Notes: generated by a model not told the origin, from the letters alone. 64,000 bases of DNA from an uncultured Slackia sp. (GCF_959608125.1 NZ_CAUHPG010000004.1:34799-98798); one strand, 5' to 3'; positions 1-9,313 are shown, counted from the first letter of the stretch. A program made the numbers and translations.

Positions 1-14
1 TCCCGCGCATGACG

Positions 15-68
15 AACGCCCCCGAACGACCTGCGGAATCTAACCGCGGCGCCGTTCGGGGGCGTTTT
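15..68 (+). terminator. Rho-independent terminator of an upstream plus-strand gene
   Basis: A 14-bp GC-rich stem (AACGCCCCCGAACG at 15-28, CGTTCGGGGGCGTT at 53-66) with a loop of about 24 nt is followed by a short T run. It would end a plus-strand transcript coming from outside the window. No gene is visible in positions 1-128. Confidence 0.7.
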
Positions 69-128
69 CACATACTGCCGCGCCGAAACCGGCAGCGGAC
101 CAGTTGTATATAAGTAAGGAGCAGCGGC

Positions 129-1022
129 CTAACGCGAAGAAAGCCCCTCGCCAACGACGCCTTCAAGGCTGTCGAAATCAGGGATGAAGCTCTCCTCGGC
201 GGCGTCGCCATCCTGCCAGAAGTACTCGTCGCAGCCGATAGAGTCGGCGAAATCGAGAAGCTCCTCGTATTCCTCGGCCGATAGCCTGCGTTCCAATTCG
301 GGGTGGCCGGGACACGACGCGGGCGGCGTGTACTGGCTCATCATGCTCAGCGTCACGCGATCGCCGTACGTCTCGAAAACGAAGCGCACGTTTTCTTTCG
401 CCTCGTCAAGATGGCCGGGAAGCGCGAGAATGCGCACGATGATGTCGGCGTCGGTGCGCGCCATGGCCGCAAGCGCGGCGCGAGCCGACGCAGGATAATC
501 GGGCGCATGGGAATACGCCTTCGCCGTAGCGGGGTCGGCATAGCGCATATCGGTCAGAAACACGTCGACATAGGGCGTCACGAAGCCGATTGTCTCAGGA
601 GTTTCATAACCCGACGTATTCCAGACCACGGGAAGCTGCAAACCGGCCTCTCGCGCACGGACGAGCGCCTCAACGACCTGGGGCGCGTAATGCGTCGCCG
701 TGACCAGATTCACGTTGAGCGCGCCTTTGTTTTGCAGCTCGAGAAATATCTTCGCCAGGCGATCCGTCGAAATATCGGCACCCGATCTGCCGTTGGCGAT
801 CGAGGCGTTCTGGCAATACACGCAATGCAGCGGGCAGTTCGAAAAGAATACGGTGCCGCTGCCTTCGTCTCCCGAGATGGGAGGTTCCTCCCAAAAGTGA
901 AGCGCCGCGCGTGCGACACGCAGCTCGCCGGCCGCGCCGCATACCCCGCGCTGCCCTGCGGATCGATTCGCGCCGCATTTGCGCGGGCACAGCTCGCAAT
1001 GCTCCAGATATGCTTCGAACAT
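129..1022 (-). CDS. Radical SAM protein, PflA/PflX-like
   Basis: A 297-residue radical SAM protein of the COG1313 type (homologues of pyruvate formate-lyase activating enzymes, substrate unknown). The N-terminus has a cysteine cluster (CELCPRKCG), and the radical SAM CX3CX2C motif is visible as CPLHCVYC at about residue 65-72. These cysteines should hold a 4Fe-4S cluster that cleaves S-adenosylmethionine. I chose the ATG at 1022 because GGGAGG lies 4 nt upstream; an in-frame GTG at 1037 would put that Shine-Dalgarno inside the gene. Terminal gene of a minus-strand run after two DegV genes. What it activates cannot be read from context. Confidence 0.8.
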   Translation of the reverse strand: MFEAYLEHCELCPRKCGANRSAGQRGVCGAAGELRVARAALHFWEEPPISGDEGSGTVFFSNCPLHCVYCQNASIANGRSGADISTDRLAKIFLELQNKGALNVNLVTATHYAPQVVEALVRAREAGLQLPVVWNTSGYETPETIGFVTPYVDVFLTDMRYADPATAKAYSHAPDYPASARAALAAMARTDADIIVRILALPGHLDEAKENVRFVFETYGDRVTLSMMSQYTPPASCPGHPELERRLSAEEYEELLDFADSIGCDEYFWQDGDAAEESFIPDFDSLEGVVGEGLSSR

Positions 1023-1077
1023 GCATCCTCCCGACACGACTCGGCACGAAAGAAACGACCCGTTTCCGAAAGCGGGC

Positions 1078-2004
1078 CTATGCCCCTTTCACCTTGCGGG
1101 CGATGCGGTCGGCGACCGACAGGTCTTCGCGGCGGTCTTTGCCCCAGAACACGATGGCGAGCATGTCGGGTCCGACATGGCTGCCGATAACCGGGCCGAT
1201 GGCGCTGTCCATGAACAGCACGCTCTCGTCTTGTTTCGTCACCGCATCATGCAGGCGCTCCATGTCCTTCGGGCAATCGGCATGCCCCGTGACCACGCAC
1301 TGGGAGAAACCGCTTTCGTCACGACGCTCGAAGTAGTATTCGACCAGCTGTTTGATCGCCTTCTTGCGCCCGCGCGCGACGCCTTTCAGCGAAAGCTTGC
1401 CATCGGTGCCGATAGTGAGCAGGGGCTTCACATCGAGCTTGGCGCCGGCGTAAGCCACTGAATCGGGAATGCGGCCGCCACGGCGCAGGCTCTCAAGATC
1501 GTCGACCATGAACAGCGCATTCACGAAATAACGGGCCTCGCTCGCCCATGCCGCCAGCTCGGCGGCCGTCAACCCCGATTCGCGCTGACGGATAGCCTCA
1601 TAGACCAACAGCGCCTCGGCGACGGATGCGAGCTTGGTATCCACGATATGCAGCTCCATATCGGGATAACGCTCTTTGACCTGATCGTATACGATGGTAG
1701 AAACGTCGTAGCTTCCCGAAAGGCCCGATGAGAAGCTCAAATACACCGTAGGAACGCCGTTTTGCGCAGCCTCCTCGAAAGCCTGCGTGAACGCAGGGAT
1801 GGAGACCTGTGCGGTAGTGGGCTGCTCCCCTGCGCGCATGCGCTCGAAAAAATCATGCGCGGACATACTGCGGCCCAGGTCGTCGAGATGCTCTTCCTCT
1901 CCGAACAGGAACGGGAATTCGATCAGATAGACGCCGTCGCGATCGACCACGTCAAAAGGCAGATCGCAACAGGAATCGACAATCAGATTGCAGCGAGCGG
2001 TCAT
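1078..2004 (-). CDS. DegV family fatty-acid-binding protein (first copy)
   Basis: 308 residues with the DegV N-terminus (LIVDSCCDLP) and the characteristic later segments GLSGSYDVS, LESLRRGGRIP and KPLLTI. DegV/FakB proteins bind a fatty acid and, in Firmicutes, present it to the kinase FakA for phosphorylation and phospholipid synthesis. GAGGAG precedes the ATG by 4 nt. It follows a second DegV gene after 63 bp, so the two are probably co-transcribed; paired DegV proteins may prefer different acyl chains. No fakA-like gene is in the window, so the kinase partner must be elsewhere. Confidence 0.88.
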   Translation of the reverse strand: MTARCNLIVDSCCDLPFDVVDRDGVYLIEFPFLFGEEEHLDDLGRSMSAHDFFERMRAGEQPTTAQVSIPAFTQAFEEAAQNGVPTVYLSFSSGLSGSYDVSTIVYDQVKERYPDMELHIVDTKLASVAEALLVYEAIRQRESGLTAAELAAWASEARYFVNALFMVDDLESLRRGGRIPDSVAYAGAKLDVKPLLTIGTDGKLSLKGVARGRKKAIKQLVEYYFERRDESGFSQCVVTGHADCPKDMERLHDAVTKQDESVLFMDSAIGPVIGSHVGPDMLAIVFWGKDRREDLSVADRIARKVKGA

Positions 2005-2067
2005 ATGGCTCCTCTCGGGCCGAGGCCCTTCGTAAGTGATAGTTCAGCGAAAGCGTCGGAAAAACGC

Positions 2068-2970
2068 CTATCGCACGAATGCAACCAGGTCCGCCTTCTC
2101 GGTAAGCTTGCCTTCGAGCGGACGGGCGCAGGTATAAGCGATGCCCATAGCAGGGCCGACGTGCAGGCCGACGACGGGGCTCACGGGCAACACGCGCACG
2201 GCACGGCCCAAAAACGGCTCGACCACGGTGCGTGCCCATTCCGTAGCGTCGTCAGGCGAACCGATATAGTGTACCACGGCGTCCTCGAGCCCTTTCTCTT
2301 CAGCATCCGCTTTAAAGATTTCGAACGCCTGGGCTATGGCCTTCTTCTGCGTACGGGCCTTGGCGATATCGAGCGGCATGCCGTCCCGCACGGTCAGCAC
2401 GGGAACGATACGCACCAGATTGCCGAGCAGCGCCTTCGCCGCGCCGATTCGGCCGCCCTTCTGCAGAAACGTCAAATTCGTCGGCGAAAACAGGAAACGC
2501 GTGCGTTCGACGGCCTCGACGGCGGCACGCGCGCTTTCTTCGAGCGATGCGCCCCGGGCGATAGCCTTTTGGGCGGCGAGAACGCAGTACGCCTGATCCC
2601 AGCCGGTCGAATACGTGTCCACGATGGCCGCCTTGAAATCGATATTGCGGGCATGGACCGCTCGTGCCGCGCGCAACGCCCCGTCGAACGTGCCCGACAT
2701 CTTCGACGAGATGAACACGCCGAGCACCTCGTCGCCTTGCGCAGCCGCCCTCTCGAAATATTCCTCGAAAGCCTGCTGCGAAGGCTGCGACGACGTGGGA
2801 ATGTCGTCGGACATCTGCGGAAGCCTGGCATAAAACGCGTCGAGGTCCATCTCGGCGTCGACGTGCTCTACATCGCCTTCGTAGACGTAAAGGGAAATGA
2901 CATCGATTCCCATCGCTTCGGCATCATGTGCCGGGATGGAAGCCACCGAATCGGTAAGAAGTTTGATCAT
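2068..2970 (-). CDS. DegV family fatty-acid-binding protein (second copy)
   Basis: 300 residues; the N-terminus MIKLLTDSVASIP matches the DegV acyl-binding start, with TSSQPSQQAF, SSKMSGTFDGAL and FLQKGGRIGAAKALLG later in the fold. Same family as the neighbour at 1078-2004 but clearly divergent, so probably an old duplication with a different ligand preference. Fatty-acid binding is a family property, not something this sequence proves. The start ATG at 2970 has an AGG-type ribosome binding site. Confidence 0.88.
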   Translation of the reverse strand: MIKLLTDSVASIPAHDAEAMGIDVISLYVYEGDVEHVDAEMDLDAFYARLPQMSDDIPTSSQPSQQAFEEYFERAAAQGDEVLGVFISSKMSGTFDGALRAARAVHARNIDFKAAIVDTYSTGWDQAYCVLAAQKAIARGASLEESARAAVEAVERTRFLFSPTNLTFLQKGGRIGAAKALLGNLVRIVPVLTVRDGMPLDIAKARTQKKAIAQAFEIFKADAEEKGLEDAVVHYIGSPDDATEWARTVVEPFLGRAVRVLPVSPVVGLHVGPAMGIAYTCARPLEGKLTEKADLVAFVR

Positions 2971-3077
2971 GACGCACCTGCCTTATCGAAGCGCCGCCCG
3001 AAGACGACGCGGCCTTTCGTATCGATATTGTAGTCCACCGCAAGCATCCGGACGCTGCTCGGAATACGCGCGCATTC

Positions 3078-4577
3078 TTAACGGAGCGGAGTTCGGGCCG
3101 CGCGCAGCGACGCTGCCATTTCGGCGCGGCGATGCCACAGCCCGGCCTCCAGGCCTACCGGATACGAATGAGGGTTGAGAAAACGCTTCTGCGATTCATC
3201 GAGATGGCGGAGGCCTTCGATCGTGCGGCCGCGGGCCGCCTGGGCGGAACGCTCCTCGTCGGGCAGCACCGATTCGCCCCCGCGCGCGAGCGGGGCGAGC
3301 AGCGTCTCGTATTCGAGGCCGCCGAGCTCCTTGCAGCGCAGCAGGTCGGCGGGGTCGATGATCGTGCCGTTCTCGTCGATGGGCTCATTGACGTCGAACA
3401 CCATGTCGCCCGCCAGACGTCCGTCCGCGAAGCGATAGCGGCGCACGTCCAAAACGCCCGGAAGGGTGAGCTTGGAAGACTGCTCGGACACCTTGAGGCG
3501 TGCCGACCACGCATCGTCGGAAGAGGCGCGCGTCGCCGAAAGCTTGTACACGCCGCCCAGGGAAGGCTGGTCGTAGGCCGTGGCGAGCTTGGTGCCCACG
3601 CCCCACGACATGACCTGGGCACCCTGGTCGCGAATGGACTTGATGGTGTATTCGTCCAGATCGTTCGACAGCACGATGCCGCAGTCGGTCAAACCCGCCT
3701 CGTCGAGCCTCTCGCGGGCATAGCGCGCAAGCCACGCCAAATCGCCCGAATCGATGCGGATGCCCGAAAGGCGCTCCCCCCTCTCGCGCATCTCGAGGCC
3801 GACCGTGATGGCGTTGTCGATGCCGCGCTTGACATCGTAGGTGTCCACGAGAAGCACGCAGTTGGTCGGGAAGCTCTTCGCGTAGGCGCGAAACGCCTCG
3901 AGCTCGTCGTCGAACGCCATGACCCATGAATGGGCATGGGTGCCCGACACGGGAATATCGAACATCTTGCCGGCGAGCACGTTCGACGTCGACGCGCAGC
4001 CGCCCACCACCGCGGCGCGGCTCGCCCACAGCGAACCGCCCGCTCCTTGGGCGCGGCGCAGGCCGAACTCGGCCACGGGGGCTTCGGCGGCTAGGCAGAC
4101 GCGCGCCGCCTTGGTGGCGATCAGCGTCTGGAAGTTCATGCAGCACAGAAGGGCGGTTTCCAGCAGCTGACACTGCAGGATCGGGCCCGTCACCCTCACG
4201 ATGGGCTCCATCGGAAAGACCACGGTGCCCTCGCGCACGGCGTCGACCTGGACGGTCAGGCGCATCGTGCGCAGGTAGTCGAGGAAATCGCGGTCGAACA
4301 GCGCGCCGCCGCCCGGCGCGTCGAGCGACGCGAGATATGCGATGTCGTCGTCGGAGAAGGCGAAGCCGTCGATCATCTCGGCGAGCTGGGCCGCGCCGCA
4401 TGCGATCGCGAATCCGCCCTTGAAAGGATTGTCGCGGAAAAACATGTGAAAACACGCCTGCTCGTCGGCCTTGCCGTTCTCCCAATAGCCCTGAGCCATG
4501 GTGAGCTGGTAGAGGTCGATCAGAAGCGCGTAGGCCAGCGTGGTGCGGCCTTCATGACGAAGCGGCGTTTCGGTCAT
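3078..4577 (-). CDS. pncB: Nicotinate phosphoribosyltransferase
   Basis: 499 residues. It joins nicotinate and PRPP to nicotinate mononucleotide in the NAD salvage pathway. The family N-terminus is clear (LLIDLYQLTMAQGYW, then FHMFFRDNPFKGGFAI), as are VSGTHAHSWV, LVDTYDVKRGI, RIDSGDLAWLA and SNDLDEYTI, where the active-site His and phosphate-binding residues lie. Length fits the long bacterial form. AAAGGA lies 8 nt before the ATG. Monocistronic as far as can be seen, with the PSP1 terminator immediately upstream. Confidence 0.95.
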   Translation of the reverse strand: MTETPLRHEGRTTLAYALLIDLYQLTMAQGYWENGKADEQACFHMFFRDNPFKGGFAIACGAAQLAEMIDGFAFSDDDIAYLASLDAPGGGALFDRDFLDYLRTMRLTVQVDAVREGTVVFPMEPIVRVTGPILQCQLLETALLCCMNFQTLIATKAARVCLAAEAPVAEFGLRRAQGAGGSLWASRAAVVGGCASTSNVLAGKMFDIPVSGTHAHSWVMAFDDELEAFRAYAKSFPTNCVLLVDTYDVKRGIDNAITVGLEMRERGERLSGIRIDSGDLAWLARYARERLDEAGLTDCGIVLSNDLDEYTIKSIRDQGAQVMSWGVGTKLATAYDQPSLGGVYKLSATRASSDDAWSARLKVSEQSSKLTLPGVLDVRRYRFADGRLAGDMVFDVNEPIDENGTIIDPADLLRCKELGGLEYETLLAPLARGGESVLPDEERSAQAARGRTIEGLRHLDESQKRFLNPHSYPVGLEAGLWHRRAEMAASLRAARTPLR

Positions 4578-4620
4578 GGGCGGAATCCTTTCTTCTCGAG
4601 GGGCGTGCGGGCGCCCTTAT

Positions 4621-4652
4621 GCAAAACCGCCGCATGCGATGACATGCGGCGG
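4621..4652 (-). terminator. Terminator of the fumarase-tmk-holB-PSP1 run
   Basis: On the minus strand CCGCCGCATG and CATGCGGCGG form a perfect 10-bp stem with a 6-nt loop followed by TTTT, 6 bp after the PSP1 stop codon. Confidence 0.85.
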
Positions 4653-4658
4653 CGGGTT

Positions 4659-6035
4659 CTAGCGGTCCTGACGCGGATCGGCGCCCTGCGCCTTATGGCT
4701 ACGGCGACGCGACTTGCGATGCTCGGAGGACGCCTGGGGCTGAGACTGGTTTTGACGCGGCTGCTGCGACGAACGCTGCTTGTCCTGGGCGCGCACGTCG
4801 GAAAGGCCCGACGAGCGCTGGCCCGGCCTGCGGGTCCTGGGCTTGTCGGACTGCGGCCTGCCCTGGCCCTGCTGCTTGCCGCCCTGCTTCAGCGCGCCCT
4901 GCTGACGCTGGGACTTTCCGCCCTGCTGAGACTGCTTTCCGCGCTCGCGCTTATCGCCCTGCTGGCGCTGCTGCTTGGACGACGATTCCTGCGACGAGGA
5001 AGACGACGCCTGCGAACCCGAGCGACCGGAACGGCGGCGACGGCGCGAGGAACGTTTCTTCTCTTCGTCGCGATTGCGCGACGAAGCGCTGCGTGCTGTG
5101 CTGTCGGCCAGCTTGTCGGTTCCGGTGAACATAGGGGTGACCAGCACCTCGGAAGGAACCGTAGGCGCATTTCCCTTGTTCACGCACTCGTCATAGACAT
5201 CGGCGGGGACGATTCCCGGCTTGCCCGTCTTCTTATCGGTCTCCATCTCGGACACGGGAATCTTGACGCGCTTGTCGCCCGCCATGATCGTGACCGTTTC
5301 GCGCGGCACGTTGATGTCGATGACCTTGGCGTCGCCCTCGGGCGTCGACACCATGGAGTTCATTTTCGGACAGCGCGACTTGAACTCTTTATAGGCATCC
5401 GCCTCGTAGCGCAGGCAGCACATCAGGCGACCGCACACGCCCGAAATCTTCTGGGGATTGAGCGAGAGGTCCTGGTCTTTCGCCATGCGGATGGACACCG
5501 GGTTGAACTCGCCGCCCAGGCGCTTGCAGCACAGTTCCTGGCCGCAATGTCCGAGACCGCCCACGATACGAGCCTCATCGCGCACGCCGATCTGGCGCAT
5601 GTCGATACGCACGTGGAAACGAGCGGCCAGCGAGCGCACCAATTCGCGAAAATCGACGCGGTCTTCGGCCTCGAAGTAAAAGACGGCCTTGTCGCCGTCG
5701 AAGAGGAACTCGACAGTCACGGGGTGCATGTCGAGCTTATGCTCGGCAACCATCTGTTTGAACACGGGCAATGCCTCGGCGGCCTTGTCCTGCATCTCTT
5801 TCCAGACCTGCGCATCTTCGGGCGTCGCCTTGCGCACGACCGGCTTGAGCGCGCACTTCAGCGCGTTGAGGGCCTTCTGCTCGACCTTCTTGAGGTCTTC
5901 ATCGGCAATGCCGTATTCCAAACCGCGCTCGGTGCGCACGATGAGCGCATCGCCCGCGGCGAATTCGACCCCGTTGGGATCGAACCACAGCACCTTGGGG
6001 TTATAGGTCAGCCTGACGGCGGCGACGTTAGGCAT
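4659..6035 (-). CDS. PSP1/RicT-family protein with long charged C-terminal tail
   Basis: 458 residues. The first 280 or so are the PSP1 C-terminal domain family (YaaT/RicT of Bacillus, which with RicA and RicF acts on RNase Y and phosphorelays). The conserved cysteine stretch is present: GHCGQELCC, then VCGRLMCCLRYE. From about residue 300 to the end the protein is low-complexity and rich in Q, S, R and K, nearly 160 residues longer than the Bacillus protein and probably disordered. It overlaps the 3' end of holB by 8 nt. The tmk-holB-PSP1 order is conserved in many Gram-positives. RicT function is inferred from family only. Confidence 0.85.
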   Translation of the reverse strand: MPNVAAVRLTYNPKVLWFDPNGVEFAAGDALIVRTERGLEYGIADEDLKKVEQKALNALKCALKPVVRKATPEDAQVWKEMQDKAAEALPVFKQMVAEHKLDMHPVTVEFLFDGDKAVFYFEAEDRVDFRELVRSLAARFHVRIDMRQIGVRDEARIVGGLGHCGQELCCKRLGGEFNPVSIRMAKDQDLSLNPQKISGVCGRLMCCLRYEADAYKEFKSRCPKMNSMVSTPEGDAKVIDINVPRETVTIMAGDKRVKIPVSEMETDKKTGKPGIVPADVYDECVNKGNAPTVPSEVLVTPMFTGTDKLADSTARSASSRNRDEEKKRSSRRRRRSGRSGSQASSSSSQESSSKQQRQQGDKRERGKQSQQGGKSQRQQGALKQGGKQQGQGRPQSDKPRTRRPGQRSSGLSDVRAQDKQRSSQQPRQNQSQPQASSEHRKSRRRSHKAQGADPRQDR

Positions 6036-7158
6036 ACAGTACCTCTCTTATCTCGAAAAGCATGGCTTCGATACTCACTTGCGGCGATACATTATACGAG
6101 ATGGCCGATTCGGCGGCCGAAACGCGTTCCAAAGCTTCGCAAACCCGCGCCAGGTCGGTGCGCGCGGCACAGTCGCGCAATGCGTCGATGCAATCCACGT
6201 TGACCGCCAGGTCCTCGGCGCCCGAGCAGATCGCGCCCGCATCGCGCAACCACGAGCGCGTGATGCTTGCCACCTGACGCAGCAGCTCGAAGCTCGCCTG
6301 CGAAAAGGCACGTTTGTTGCGCATCTCGAGCGTCTTGAGCGCGGACTTCTGAAGGAATTCGGCGCGCTCCTCCATCATACGTTCCTGTTCGCGGCGCACC
6401 TCATCGAGCGGCGCCTTGGAGGCGAGCACGATATCGGCGGCGTACTCGAGCACGTCGATGTCGTCGGCCCGAGCCAGCGAGGCGAGCGCCGCGACCGTCT
6501 TGCGACGGAACTGCGCGCGTTCCTTCGAACGCAGAAATTCGGCGGCTTTGGTGATCGAACCGCCGCAGGCCTCGATGGCGATGGATGCCTCGGGCAGCGT
6601 GCAGCCCGTGTTCTGAACGAGGATGCCCGCGGCCTCGCTTGCCGGGATGTGGCGGAATGGAACCACCTGGCAGCGCGAAACGATGGTGGGCAGCACGCTT
6701 TCACGCGTGCGTCCGAGCAGAATCAGCACCACGTCGGCCGGAGGCTCCTCAAGCGTTTTAAGGAACGCGTTGGCAGCCGCCGTACCCAGAAGATCGACGC
6801 GGTCGACGATATAGACTTTCTTGCGCGCCTTGATCGGCGCAAGCGACGTGTCGGCCACAAGATCGCGAATCTGCTCGACCACGTAGCCCTGCGCGCCTTC
6901 GGGCGCCAGGTAGTGCACGTCGGGATGCGTCTTGCGCGCGATCTGGCCGCATGACGCGGATGTGCAGCCCTCGCAATCGGCGCACGGATCGCCCGAACAC
7001 AAGATCGCCTGAGCGAACGAAAACGCAGCCTTCGTCTTATTCGAACCGGAAGGCCCGCAGAACAGATAGGCGTGGCTCACCTTGCCGGAGGAAACGCACG
7101 CGCGTAGGAACTCGCGCACGCGCGGCTGTCCGAAAATCTCTTCGAATGCATCGGCCAT
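6028..7158 (-). CDS. holB: DNA polymerase III subunit delta-prime
   Basis: 376 residues. Clamp-loader subunit with an AAA+ fold. The P-loop region is CGPSGSNKTKAAF, followed by a four-cysteine zinc finger (CSGDPCADCEGCTSASC) typical of delta-prime/DnaX. The usual GxGKT glycine is replaced (SNKT), consistent with delta-prime being a non-hydrolysing subunit. The ATG shares a TGATG junction with the tmk stop, so translation is probably coupled. Forms an operon with tmk upstream and the PSP1 gene downstream. Confidence 0.92.
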   Translation of the reverse strand: MADAFEEIFGQPRVREFLRACVSSGKVSHAYLFCGPSGSNKTKAAFSFAQAILCSGDPCADCEGCTSASCGQIARKTHPDVHYLAPEGAQGYVVEQIRDLVADTSLAPIKARKKVYIVDRVDLLGTAAANAFLKTLEEPPADVVLILLGRTRESVLPTIVSRCQVVPFRHIPASEAAGILVQNTGCTLPEASIAIEACGGSITKAAEFLRSKERAQFRRKTVAALASLARADDIDVLEYAADIVLASKAPLDEVRREQERMMEERAEFLQKSALKTLEMRNKRAFSQASFELLRQVASITRSWLRDAGAICSGAEDLAVNVDCIDALRDCAARTDLARVCEALERVSAAESAISYNVSPQVSIEAMLFEIREVLYA

Positions 7159-7895
7159 CAGAGCCTCGATTCCGAAGCGCGGCGCGCCGCGGCCTCGCGG
7201 GCGGCGCGCAGGACCTCATCGAGCGAAAGCTCGGGAAAGAGGTCCTCGAAATGCTCGAACACGGCGCGAGCCGTCTCTTCGATCGAATCCTGCGACACGA
7301 CCACGCGTACGCGTTCGGGCTCGGATGCCGCGATCGCGCGAAACGCCTCGTTCACACGCTCGTGGAACGCCTCGCCCGCGCGTTCAAGGCGGTCGGGCTC
7401 GGCCACCGTCTCGGCGCGGCGAAGCCCCGAGGCGGCCGAAGGCGCCTCGAGCACGACGGTCATGTCGGGACGAACGCCCTGGCATGCGACGTCGTTGGCA
7501 CGCCGCACCGCATCCTCGTCGAGGCCGCGGCCGTATGCCTGATACGCCACCGTGGAATCGCAGAAGCGGTCGCACAGCACGACGGCGCCGCGTTCGAGAG
7601 CGGGCGCGATTTTCTCGCTCACCAGCTGCGCACGGGCGGCCTCGTAGACGAACAGCTCGCACATGGCGGCCATTTCTCCGTTGGCGGGGTCGAGCACCAC
7701 CGAGCGAAGCTGCTCGCCGATGCGGGTGCCGCCTGGCTCGCGCAGGCACAGCGTTTCGCGGCCGGCGGCGCACAAGGCGTCGGCGAAGACGGCCGCATGG
7801 GTCGATTTGCCCGCGCCCTCTCCGCCTTCGAAGGTGACGAAAACGCCGCGCGAGGACGTGCCTGCGGGCGCGGCGAAGCGATCCGCACTAGTCAT
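7158..7895 (-). CDS. tmk: Thymidylate kinase
   Basis: 245 residues; phosphorylates dTMP to dTDP. The P-loop is FEGGEGAGKST near residue 25, with LREPGGTRIGEQLR and CDRFCDSTVAYQAYGRG (the DR[YF] motif) further in. I chose the ATG at 7895 because AGGGGG lies 9 nt upstream; an in-frame ATG at 7928 lies inside the fumarase beta gene and would add 11 residues before an already extended N-terminus. The start overlaps the end of the fumarase beta gene by 8 nt, tying this replication run to the fumarase genes. Confidence 0.93.
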   Translation of the reverse strand: MTSADRFAAPAGTSSRGVFVTFEGGEGAGKSTHAAVFADALCAAGRETLCLREPGGTRIGEQLRSVVLDPANGEMAAMCELFVYEAARAQLVSEKIAPALERGAVVLCDRFCDSTVAYQAYGRGLDEDAVRRANDVACQGVRPDMTVVLEAPSAASGLRRAETVAEPDRLERAGEAFHERVNEAFRAIAASEPERVRVVVSQDSIEETARAVFEHFEDLFPELSLDEVLRAAREAAARRASESRL

Positions 7896-8421
7896 AGATG
7901 CATTCCCCCTGGGTGTCGATTCCAACAAAAACAGGCAGGTCAGAAACTTCTATACGCCGTAAAGCTTCGGTTCCTAGGTCGTCGTACGCGAGCGTTTCGC
8001 CCGACACGACGCATCGGGCCAGAAGCGCAGCCGCGCCGCCTGTCGCCACGAAGTAGACCGAGCCGGTTTCTTTGCAAGCTTCGACCACTTCGGAGCCGCG
8101 CACGCCCTTGCCGAGCGTCGCCGCGATGCCCGCGCGATAAAGCGTCGGCGCCGCGAAATCCATGCGCGATGCGGTGGTCGGACCGACCGCTCCGAACGGA
8201 CGCCCCGCCGCCGCGGGAGACGGACCCGCGTAGAAGATGGTCGCGCCGTCGAGCCCGTACGGAAGGCTCCCCTGCTCCTCGAGCTCGGCGAGCAAACGCA
8301 CGTGGCCCGCATCGCGCAGCATGAACATCTCGCCGGAAAGCAGGCAGGCATCGCCCGCATGCAGGCCGCGCAGCGCTGCGCGGTCAAGCGGAAGAGAAAC
8401 CCTTTTCTGCTCCATGTTCAT
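7888..8421 (-). CDS. Class I fumarate hydratase, beta subunit
   Basis: 177 residues corresponding to the C-terminal domain of iron-sulfur fumarases and tartrate dehydratases. Recognisable segments are LHAGDACLLSGEMFMLRDA, FYAGPSPA, FGAVGPTTASRMD and YFVATGGAAALLA. It pairs with the alpha subunit upstream: its ATG at 8421 overlaps the alpha stop as ATGA, and GGGGAG sits 4 nt before it. This rules out the longer in-frame start at 8523. Together the subunits interconvert fumarate and malate with a 4Fe-4S cluster held by the alpha chain. Confidence 0.92.
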   Translation of the reverse strand: MNMEQKRVSLPLDRAALRGLHAGDACLLSGEMFMLRDAGHVRLLAELEEQGSLPYGLDGATIFYAGPSPAAAGRPFGAVGPTTASRMDFAAPTLYRAGIAATLGKGVRGSEVVEACKETGSVYFVATGGAAALLARCVVSGETLAYDDLGTEALRRIEVSDLPVFVGIDTQGECIYD

Positions 8422-9299
8422 CGGTCTCCCCTTCCCTTCGATGCGGGCGCAAGCTCGATCGTCGCGCGACGCATGGCCGAGCAGCCCATGTTGATCGCAA
8501 GCGGCAGCGCGGCGATATGGCACGGCGCCGTTTCGACATGTACATCGAGCGCGAGCGTGCGCCCGCCAAGGGCGCCGGGGCCCATGCCCGTGGCATTGAT
8601 CGCGTCGAGCATCTCCTGTTCGAACGCCGCCGCACGCGGATCGGGCGAGCGCTCACCGACAGGGCGCAGCAGCGCCGACTTCGCGAGATGCGCGACCTTG
8701 TCGAACGTCGACCCCACGCCGATGCCCACCACGAGCGGCGGGCAGGCGTTGGCGGCTTTCGCGCACACGCAATCCATGATTTCGTTCACGATGCCTTCGC
8801 GACCCGCGCCGGGGGCCAGCATGACCACGCGCGAGGCGTTGTCGGAGCCGCCGCCTTTGAGCATCACGTGCACGCGGGCGCCGGGGCGGTCGACGAAATG
8901 CACGTCGGTGAACGCGGGCGTGTTGTCGCCGGTATTGGCGCGGTCGAATAGCGCATCGCGCACGACGCTCTTGCGCAGACGCGCTTCGTCATAGGCGCGC
9001 GCCACGGCATCGTTCACGAACGCGAACACGTCGCCCGGCACGAGCACATCGGGGCCGGCTTCGAGACAGACCCACACCGTGCCCGTGTCCTGGCACAGCG
9101 GCACGCGGTCTGCGGCGGCGATACGCGCGTTTTCGATCAGCTGGTCGAGCACGAAAGCGCCGCGCGTCGGGCCCTCGGCCGTGCGGGCCCCTTCGAGCGC
9201 CGCAAGCACATCGCCCGGCAGCTCGCAGGCTATCCGCGGGATAGCCTCGTACACAGCACGAGCAACGTCTTCTTTGGTGATGATTTCGAAAGTATCCAT
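8418..9299 (-). CDS. Class I fumarate hydratase, alpha subunit
   Basis: 293 residues, the cluster-binding half of a two-subunit class I fumarase. Cysteines sit in the expected contexts: PLCQDTGTVWV (about residue 55), ANACPPLVVGIGVGS and NMGCSAMRR. The lone ATG at 9299 has no Shine-Dalgarno but has TATACT 8 nt upstream, suggesting a leaderless message; an in-frame ATG at 9518 would add 73 residues unlike the family. First gene of a run that continues through the beta subunit, tmk, holB and PSP1. A tartrate dehydratase activity is a less likely alternative. Confidence 0.93.
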   Translation of the reverse strand: MDTFEIITKEDVARAVYEAIPRIACELPGDVLAALEGARTAEGPTRGAFVLDQLIENARIAAADRVPLCQDTGTVWVCLEAGPDVLVPGDVFAFVNDAVARAYDEARLRKSVVRDALFDRANTGDNTPAFTDVHFVDRPGARVHVMLKGGGSDNASRVVMLAPGAGREGIVNEIMDCVCAKAANACPPLVVGIGVGSTFDKVAHLAKSALLRPVGERSPDPRAAAFEQEMLDAINATGMGPGALGGRTLALDVHVETAPCHIAALPLAINMGCSAMRRATIELAPASKGRGDR

Positions 9300-9307
9300 A
9301 ACGTAAT

Positions 9308-9313
9308 AGTATA
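9308..9313 (-). promoter_or_regulatory. -10 element of a probable leaderless fumarase promoter
   Basis: On the minus strand TATACT lies 8 nt before the fumarase alpha ATG, so transcription should begin at or within a base or two of the start codon. No ribosome binding site is present. There is no good -35 at 17 bp; a TTGCAA is 12 bp away. Confidence 0.55.
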
